Shown here piece by piece: positions 29,201 to 35,767 of a stretch of DNA of 35,767 bases. This stretch comes from Methanobacteriota archaeon (GTDB lineage: Archaea; Thermoplasmatota; Poseidoniia; Poseidoniales; Poseidoniaceae). The stretch is from NCBI GenBank assembly GCA_002722135.1, contig PBKJ01000009.1:124139-159905 (forward strand), given 5' to 3'. Under the pieces are notes generated by a model. That model was not told the DNA's origin. It was given only the letters and a program-made list of their open reading frames with translations, and did not search any database. Every line of letters begins with the position of its first letter. The first letter of the stretch is position 1. Position numbers and translations under genes: made by a program.

Positions 29201-32200
29201 GACCGCACCCGTCACCACGAGGCTGTCGCCGGTGTCCATCTCTGGCACAATTTCGCAGCGCACCGGGCTCTGCGGGTCGTTGATGTTCACCGCACCACAA
29301 GGCGGCACGTTGCTGTCCGCCCCGTTCGTCAGGCGGATGAACCAGTGGGATGCGTTGGCGCTGATGAAGTCCCGCAGGAGGGTGGCTTGGCCGGTCAGGG
29401 TCGCCAAGTCGCCGTCCCAGCTCGTGGGGTAGGGCTTGAGCGCCGAGACGCTGTTGAAGTCCAGCCCTGCAGCATCGAGGGCCGGCTGGTGCCACAAGGT
29501 GGCCCAGTTGCCGAAGGTGCCGTCGCCGTTGTTGATGGTGGAATCGAAGTAGTACACCGGACTGGTGCCCTTGACGATGAGCGTTCCATCAATGTTCATC
29601 CGGTGCATGACGCGGACGGCGAAGGGTTCGGATTCATCGCCGTGCATGTACGCATACGGCCATTCTGGATCGCCCAACCCGTCCATGGCCAACTCTGGGT
29701 TGACCTTGGCCACGACCTCCAGATCGCCCGGAGGCAGGCTGGTGTTGGTGTAATCGTAGGCGCCGACCACCGTGTGGCGGCCGGTCTGGGCGTTCCACAG
29801 GATCTCCTCGTAGGCGCCCGGAATCTGACCCGGTCCGTTGTCGAAGGTGGAGTTCCATCGAACCTGCTTCCACACGCCGTTGATGCCCAGGCTCTGAACG
29901 AAGGTCAGGGATGCCCATCCGGTGGCGTCGGTGCGGTAGCCCGCGCCGTCGAGGCCGACGAAGTCGGTCGGGTGGGTGCGGTTACCGAACAATCCGCCGA
30001 AGATGGAGAAGCTCACCGGCACCTGGCGGATGCGGTTGTCGTAGAGACCACGCTGCCAATCGGCGGTGTAGTGGGCCTTGAAGTCCAGCCAGAAGGGTTG
30101 CTCGTCGGAGCGGAAATAGGTCCACGCGGAGTAATCCACGGTCAGGTTGGCCTCAACGCCAACCGTGTATTCCTGCGAGGTGTTGCCGTTGAAGACGAAC
30201 ATCTCGGTGACTTCGGCGTAGACGCGATAGGTGGTGTTGTCACCGACCGTCAGGTCCTCTGGATAGAGGAATTGGCCCACGGAGAAGTTGCCCTGCTGGT
30301 TCGTCAGGACGTCGATGGTCTCGAGGGCGGTCGTGTCGTTTGAAGTCCACTCGATGTGCACCTGAACCGGCAGGTTCGGCGCGGCTTCGAACATCTGGGT
30401 GACGGGGTTGATCCAATCCACGTGGCCAGAGAAAATGGCAGGTGTTTGAGCGTCCAGCCACAGCGTATCGGGCATGTTTAGGGTGATGTAGGTCGGCATT
30501 TTGTCGTCTTCATCCGGGATACAATCGTTGTCGCTGTCCCAGTCCGAACTTTCAGCGCCGTTGGCGCAGGCATCGGACGTGTAGCCCTCCTCGAGCACGT
30601 CGAAATCGGTGTCCTCGCGGGTGTCGTTGTCGTCGTCGGTGTCGATGGAGTCGGGGCCGGTGAAGGGGTCGTTGGGGTTGGCCATCGCCTCGCCGTCGCC
30701 GAAGTCGTCGTGATCCCACGGGTTGGTGGAGTTGCGGCCGAAGCGGGTGGGCCAGAGCAGGACCTCGTCTTCGTCCTTCATGCCGTCCTGATCGTCGTCA
30801 TCGTCCAGGTCATCACGCATGCCGTCGTTGTCGTGGTCAAAGGCGTAGACCATCGGGTCAGGTTGTCCACTGCTGGCGGTGATCTCCACTGAATTCTCGA
30901 TGCCGTCGCCGTCCCAGTCGTCGTCCGCCCAGTCGGCGATGCCGTCGTTGTCGTGGTCGAACGTGGACTGTTCTTCGCCCCAGAAGCAGCCTGCGATGGC
31001 TTCCTGAACCTCGTCAGGAATGCCGTTGTTGTCGTCGTCGGGGTCCTCACCGTCGGGCACGCCGTCGTTGTCGTTGTCCACGTCGTAGTAGGCCGGCTGG
31101 CGCAAGCCTTGGCTGAGGACACCGAGGTCCCACACCGCTTGGAAATACCCGTCGCCATCAGCGTCCAAATCATTGCCGTCGTCGTCGTTGTCCACGCAGT
31201 TCGTGCCGCTGAAGAAGTTCGAATTCAGTTGGCCGTTGTCGTCGTCGAAGTCGTCATTCGTGTCCACTTCAAAGAAGTCCCAGATGCCGTCGTTGTCGTC
31301 GTCCACGTCAAACCAATCGTAGACCGCGTCGTAATCGTCGTCGATGTCGATCGTGTCGTTGGTGAAGTCGCCGTCGGTGTCGCCGTCCACGTCGTTGTCG
31401 TCGAAGTCAGCACCCAACTCGTCGGGGAAGTCCGCTTCGGGACCGTTGTCCGACTGCCACTGCCAAAGGCCGATGAGCAGACCAAGCCAGGTGATGTAGG
31501 CGTCGCGGTTGTTGACGATGTCCGTGTACGAAATACCGGACTCTGGAGCACCGTCGCCGCCGAAGTCGTAGAGGTAGCAGCCGCCCTGTGCACCGGGCGT
31601 ACAGCCGACTTCCGTGTTGGTTGGCGGCACGACCGCGCCCTGATCGACGTTGGCGTCGGGGCGCGTGGAATATGGCGCGCCAAACTGCGCGTTGACGCCG
31701 TTGAGCGGCATGTGCCATGCAAGGGCGTAAGCGTAGCCGCACACAAATCCGTTTCCGAACTGGCCCACGGTGTAACCGCAGGTGGTCATGTCGATGGAAC
31801 CGCCCATCTTGATGTCGTTCACGTCGAGCACGCCGTCGTTGCCTTCGTCCTGGTCCCACCAGTCGGGCATGCCGTCGCCGTCTTGGTCGGTGTCGAGGCC
31901 GTTGACCAAGGAGTCGCCGTCGCTGTCGATGTCCCACTCGTTGCCGCCGTTGTAGTTGTTCCAGCGGGCGTAGTAGTACCAGTAGAACTCGGGGATGGTG
32001 CCCGCCGTGGGCGGGTTGGTCGTGCCGTCGTAGCCGTTGTAGTTGATCACCATCTCAGCGAAGGGGTTGTGCTGGTACACCATGGCCCAGTAATCCGAGG
32101 TGTTGTCGCTGTAGCCTTGGCTGTCCAGGCTGCCGTCGAGGAAGCCGCCGTCGTTAACGGGGTAGAAGGGCGTCTGGAAGTTGTCGTTCAGGTCCGAGTC

Positions 32201-34408
32201 GAGCACACCGCAGTTGCCGTCGTCGGGGTCGAAGATGTCGGCGATGCCGTCGTTGTCGTCGTCCCAGTCCACGTCGTTCTCGAGGCCGTCACCGTCGATG
32301 TCCGAGTCCACGGCGTTGATGCCGTCGTCGCGGTACAGCGCACCGTTGATGGCGTGAAGATCGGCGTCGTTGTCGAGGTCGCAGTCGTCGTCAATGTCGA
32401 GCGGATCGATGATGCCGTCGTTGTCGTCGTCCACGTCGTCCCAGTTGCTGATGCCGTCGCCGTCCCAGTCGTTGAACTGGGAGAAGGAAGCGCGCCAAAT
32501 GGTGCACTTCGGGTCGGCGTTGGCCGGGTTGGGGTTCGTCAACGTCGGACAGTTCCAAGTGGCCACCTCAGTGGAGGCGTTGAGTGGGAAGGTGTCGTTT
32601 TCGTTGGGGATGCCGTCGTTGTCGGTGTCGTACTCGATGTCCGTCGCACTTCCGGCCACCAATGGGTTGCCGAGGTTGTCAGGGCTCGTGGTGCCGCCCA
32701 TGTCGGGGTCGAGCCAATCGTACACGCCGTTGTAGTTCTGGTCGAAGGCGCGGAGTCGGTCGTCGTCAAGGTCTTGATCGTAGTCCATTTCACAATCGAC
32801 GGTGCCGTCGCCGTCAGCGTCAGATCCTGGGACGTCGAAGACGAGGGTGCTCACGGTGCTGACGTCCACGGAAGCGCCAAAGTTGCCGCCGTCGATGGTG
32901 ACGGTGTCGCCCGCAGCGTAACCGTAACCGGGGTCGGCGATGGTAACTTGCGTCACCGCGCCGCCAACGGCCACGATGTCCACGGTCAGTCCGGTACCGG
33001 TGCCACCGTTCGAGGTGGGCACGCCGTTCGCGGTCTGGTAGTTCTGTCCGCCGTTGATGGTGGAGCTGTCGAGTGCGGTGACTTCGCCGCTGCGCTCACC
33101 GGTCATGTCACCAATTTGGTCCCCGTTGGTGTCGAGGTTGACGCACGTGTCGAGGATGCCGTCGTTGTCGTCGTCAGGGTCGACCATGTCAAGGATGCCG
33201 TCGTTGTCGTCGTCGGTGTCGGAGCTGTCGGGCGTTCCGTCATTGTCGTTGTCCGGGTCGAGGAAGTTGGGGATGCCGTCGCTGTCGAGGTCTCCGTCCA
33301 CGATGTTGGTGAACGCGGGCGTACCCGAGTTCTCCCAATCAGTGCCCGTCTGCCCGATGGCGGTGAAACCGGAGGCCGTGGCACCTGGGCCGTTGACGCG
33401 GTTGTTTTCCCACTCGACGTAGTTCACGCCGCCGGAGTACGCGCGGTACTCGTTGAAGGCCCACGCACGAGGCGCGTCGAAAAGAGGCGCTGTGGTTGAC
33501 ATCTGGGTCGTGATGGTCGCGTCGTAGGGGTGCGCGTCGAGCTCGTCGAGGACGCCATCGTTGTCGTCGTCCTCGTCGAAATAGTCCTGCACGCCGTCGC
33601 CGTCAAGATCACACGGCCACGTGAATTGGTCGATGCGCCCGTCGTTGTCGTCGTCTTCGTCGTATCGGCCGGCACCGGAGCCGTCGCTGTCCTCGTCGGT
33701 CACGCCGTCGTTGTCGTGGTCGAAGGGGTGCTGGTCAACGACGTAATACTGACCGACCTGAATGTTGGTCCAAGGGTGAACCGTGGTGGGGACCACGAAG
33801 CGGTCCGTGGACACGTTTTGTGGGTCCAGGCCGAGGGCCTCGAGGGCAGCGTAATCCACCGGCCCTTCCAGAATACCGTCGTTGTCGTCGTCCCAATCGT
33901 CGGCGTCAAGGATGCCGTCGTTGTCATGATCGTAGGGGTCTGTACCATAGCAGCCGTCGAAGCGCTCGAGCAGGTCGTAAATGCCGTCGTTGTCGTCGTC
34001 AAGGTCCGCAAGATCGTTGATCCCGTCGTTGTCGTGGTCTTCCAGCCTGGACTCCTCGAGGAGGGTGGTGTAGCTTGGCAGGCCAAGCATGAGGGCGTCC
34101 ATGTCGCTGATGATGCCGAACGAGACACCCGGGTCAGACCACATGATGTCAGACAACGCAGGGTGAAGGTCCTGCAGCGGGAGTTGGTCAAGACCTCGGT
34201 CCCATGAGGTCTGTCCGCCTTGGTCCATGGATTGGGGTTCGACCAAGGCCACGGTTGGCGCTTGGACGATGGACGTCTCCGGCGGCGCGGGCTCCATCGA
34301 CGTGAGGATCACGCCCAGGCTGCTGAAGAGCATCAGCAACACAAAGCCGACCGCAGCCGTGTTCTTTTGTCGGTCCAGAATCTTCTGTTTGAGGTCGTTG
34401 TTCAGCAT
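26264..34408 (-). CDS. Giant calcium-type-repeat surface protein with N- and C-proximal TM helices and DUF4129-like cytoplasmic tail
   Basis: About 2714 aa from MLNNDLKQKILDRQKNTAAVGFVLLMLFSSLGVILTSM; dozens of DDDNDGI/DHDNDGI/DxDGDG repeats; Ig/Cna-B-like middle region; TM VLLSLSVILVALLIAGALIYERSRSR; tail with TTREFETAVR...LDDFLTIFEEARYSDHTIDASHRDRAL. ORF open to 34504. Confidence 0.88.
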   Translation of the reverse strand: MLNNDLKQKILDRQKNTAAVGFVLLMLFSSLGVILTSMEPAPPETSIVQAPTVALVEPQSMDQGGQTSWDRGLDQLPLQDLHPALSDIMWSDPGVSFGIISDMDALMLGLPSYTTLLEESRLEDHDNDGINDLADLDDDNDGIYDLLERFDGCYGTDPYDHDNDGILDADDWDDDNDGILEGPVDYAALEALGLDPQNVSTDRFVVPTTVHPWTNIQVGQYYVVDQHPFDHDNDGVTDEDSDGSGAGRYDEDDDNDGRIDQFTWPCDLDGDGVQDYFDEDDDNDGVLDELDAHPYDATITTQMSTTAPLFDAPRAWAFNEYRAYSGGVNYVEWENNRVNGPGATASGFTAIGQTGTDWENSGTPAFTNIVDGDLDSDGIPNFLDPDNDNDGTPDSSDTDDDNDGILDMVDPDDDNDGILDTCVNLDTNGDQIGDMTGERSGEVTALDSSTINGGQNYQTANGVPTSNGGTGTGLTVDIVAVGGAVTQVTIADPGYGYAAGDTVTIDGGNFGASVDVSTVSTLVFDVPGSDADGDGTVDCEMDYDQDLDDDRLRAFDQNYNGVYDWLDPDMGGTTSPDNLGNPLVAGSATDIEYDTDNDGIPNENDTFPLNASTEVATWNCPTLTNPNPANADPKCTIWRASFSQFNDWDGDGISNWDDVDDDNDGIIDPLDIDDDCDLDNDADLHAINGALYRDDGINAVDSDIDGDGLENDVDWDDDNDGIADIFDPDDGNCGVLDSDLNDNFQTPFYPVNDGGFLDGSLDSQGYSDNTSDYWAMVYQHNPFAEMVINYNGYDGTTNPPTAGTIPEFYWYYYARWNNYNGGNEWDIDSDGDSLVNGLDTDQDGDGMPDWWDQDEGNDGVLDVNDIKMGGSIDMTTCGYTVGQFGNGFVCGYAYALAWHMPLNGVNAQFGAPYSTRPDANVDQGAVVPPTNTEVGCTPGAQGGCYLYDFGGDGAPESGISYTDIVNNRDAYITWLGLLIGLWQWQSDNGPEADFPDELGADFDDNDVDGDTDGDFTNDTIDIDDDYDAVYDWFDVDDDNDGIWDFFEVDTNDDFDDDNGQLNSNFFSGTNCVDNDDDGNDLDADGDGYFQAVWDLGVLSQGLRQPAYYDVDNDNDGVPDGEDPDDDNNGIPDEVQEAIAGCFWGEEQSTFDHDNDGIADWADDDWDGDGIENSVEITASSGQPDPMVYAFDHDNDGMRDDLDDDDDQDGMKDEDEVLLWPTRFGRNSTNPWDHDDFGDGEAMANPNDPFTGPDSIDTDDDNDTREDTDFDVLEEGYTSDACANGAESSDWDSDNDCIPDEDDKMPTYITLNMPDTLWLDAQTPAIFSGHVDWINPVTQMFEAAPNLPVQVHIEWTSNDTTALETIDVLTNQQGNFSVGQFLYPEDLTVGDNTTYRVYAEVTEMFVFNGNTSQEYTVGVEANLTVDYSAWTYFRSDEQPFWLDFKAHYTADWQRGLYDNRIRQVPVSFSIFGGLFGNRTHPTDFVGLDGAGYRTDATGWASLTFVQSLGINGVWKQVRWNSTFDNGPGQIPGAYEEILWNAQTGRHTVVGAYDYTNTSLPPGDLEVVAKVNPELAMDGLGDPEWPYAYMHGDESEPFAVRVMHRMNIDGTLIVKGTSPVYYFDSTINNGDGTFGNWATLWHQPALDAAGLDFNSVSALKPYPTSWDGDLATLTGQATLLRDFISANASHWFIRLTNGADSNVPPCGAVNINDPQSPVRCEIVPEMDTGDSLVVTGAVSNRTNVPWDAGPVALQVDIDNNGQFLGAQETAFAGRPTISDGEARYTYNWTWFSQYSSGTYGMRVDFTNSAYYYTGNSTTLAQTGAYINVTVVGTTDFLTTSVPRLYRNSSTTIQAKLVDNALRPVPDMPVNWTWSGDGRTGVNFTDANGLFDVPFNVSANDPLGQFTLTFAFGGDPLLKGSTVVQDVWIVSRTYMAVVDSDPAYRQSGDRWDFTAQVKDDGKTRDRDAIGAALDGANPPSGGLVDVIFEGTDFEGIQHRQHIATLAPSAGLISLPEPQPDGSHLCFYDANGDGFADRDVDKDGLSREESVGCLRADITPLDPALLREDPESFLPDGFGPVDVILRFEENLPNEGCAPLDVTTLGIQGVWDTCTSVPGNDHFRVVMTHNANGFALIGRTSLDVDDQIVYTSEIDPLTGETVSKPMVVTGTLEDELGTPITNRLVRVNYEMVNGQSGPVACLNDVTNSDGKFAITCPLTGVLAGKAKVTVTYSSFDNNDAYRYENKTVQTEFAVFSNSTLAITEVGPFRSSVESYTLQNGSTYPVLYLKESFHVDARLLQANGATVGGKCLNIYLDPEENVRPISTIRTSDLDGTIEWFSGDPDQNPSLKGVETTGGKLEGFRTLRVAFEPDRNVPGGCDKDISNVLNGSSMDLTVLVRSRIDLQVLESWSKVGDNGVDEGDEVYGQVALLRDRINVAVENEEITFARQYWSTEENGWVTEGRNRSITNEQGRAEFTWAYTGKTCAGEPCDGNWRIIAYYAGGVYFAESTDNITHEVTYLEAVETASDGFFSTSVLLSLSVILVALLIAGALIYERSRSRRQVDQLRGLISTMAWQLETSNEYIAAIFEGYKSLVKHFRKYGFMKKVFETTREFETAVRAAFSMVPSDQLDDFLTIFEEARYSDHTIDASHRDRALGTLGAIQGSLTRALGEEAVETSVRKEVVNLYDKQTKAGEFVAADGSVRQAGQDDGQDDSGFSI

Positions 34409-34519
34409 GCGCACACCCTCGAGCGTCGCTGGACCTTCATGCCCTATTTCAAAACCACGGGCGTGGTGCTGCGCGGCGGTATCACGACGCCGGCGAGGTA
34501 TCAACGCCGAGCGTGGAGC

Positions 34520-34747
34520 TCAGAGCGGGGTCCGGATGCCCATCGCCCGAACGATGCACCAGCCTGCGCGGGCCTCAAAGATGGCGAAGGCCCCACCAAA
34601 CAGCGATCCTGCTGCCACCGAGGAGGCAGCGAGCCCGTTCACCACGTCAAGGGCAAGAAGCATGGCCACCGCTAGGCCAAACATCACGCCTGCGATGCCA
34701 CCGACCAAGCGCGCGGCCTTTCCGCGGGCATCGATGTTGCACTCCAT
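34520..34747 (-). CDS. Small two-TM membrane protein, possibly DUF2892/YgaP-like
   Basis: MECNIDARGKAARLVGGIAGVMFGLAVAMLLALDVVNGLAASSVAAGSLFGGAFAIFEARAGWCIVRAMGIRTPL. Confidence 0.6.
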   Translation of the reverse strand: MECNIDARGKAARLVGGIAGVMFGLAVAMLLALDVVNGLAASSVAAGSLFGGAFAIFEARAGWCIVRAMGIRTPL

Positions 34748-34796
34748 GCACGAAGGTCGAATGCTCCGTACTTGAAGCGTTGTTCAGAGGGTTGGG

Positions 34797-34828
34797 GGAC
34801 CTCAAGGGGGCGCACCCCCCTGAGGTCC
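34797..34828. repeat. Inverted repeat, 14-bp arms (1 mismatch), 4-nt loop
   Basis: GGACCTCAAGGGGG-CGCA-CCCCCCTGAGGTCC. Confidence 0.85.
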
Positions 34829-34831
34829 GGC

Positions 34832-34852
34832 CGCCGGCGTCACGCGCCGGTG
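34832..34852. repeat. Second inverted repeat adjacent to the first
   Basis: CCGGCG-TCACG-CGCCGG core, extendable by a G.T and a C-G pair. Confidence 0.7.
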
Positions 34853-34877
34853 CTGTGCTGCAAGCGAAGCGTTGGCC

Positions 34878-35767
<890 letters not shown>

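Noticed and set aside
27983-30343. 786-aa +-strand ORF
   Set aside because: Antisense to the well-supported giant surface protein; composition is typical of the antisense frame of GC-rich DNA.
30953-33499. 848-aa +-strand ORF rich in VVVVV/AVVVVVH
   Set aside because: Exact antisense of the DxDNDG repeat region; GAC/GAT codons read as GTC/ATC give a stop-free V-rich artefact.

Overview
Archaeal genomic segment, GC-rich and gene-dense. The supporting markers are a uL13/uS9/eL18/RpoN operon, archaeal-type Trm1, PAC2 proteins and TATA boxes at archaeal spacing. The content looks most like planktonic marine Euryarchaeota (Marine Group II / Poseidoniales-like), but that placement is inference. 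I support 28 protein-coding genes and 2 tRNAs: tRNA-Arg(GCG) on + and tRNA-Pro(GGG) on -. About half the window encodes very large predicted surface proteins: a 1447-aa FG-GAP/Fn3 protein, a PKD lipoprotein, a 1567-aa beta-helix-like protein, a ~2.7-kaa protein with dozens of D-x-D-N-D-G calcium-type repeats, and a second truncated repeat protein with a Q/G-rich tandem-repeat stalk that runs off the right edge. A genome-maintenance group is also present: an ExoX/DnaQ-like exonuclease, a RecB/Cas4-like PD-(D/E)XK nuclease and a bacterial-type NAD-dependent DNA ligase. The most notable observations are: (1) the giant repeat protein with a TM helix near each end and a DUF4129-like cytoplasmic tail; (2) a phage-structural-protein-like GYGYxxGD module inserted in its repeat array; (3) the Q/G low-complexity stalk; (4) all five convergent gene pairs separated by only 0-3 bp, two sharing the palindrome TGATCA as back-to-back stops; (5) 28 of 28 stop codons being TGA; (6) tandem strong hairpins between the two giant repeat-protein loci; (7) a tRNA embedded between rpoN and a giant surface-protein gene. 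No CRISPR array, transposon or rRNA was seen. All family assignments come from motif reading without database searches.
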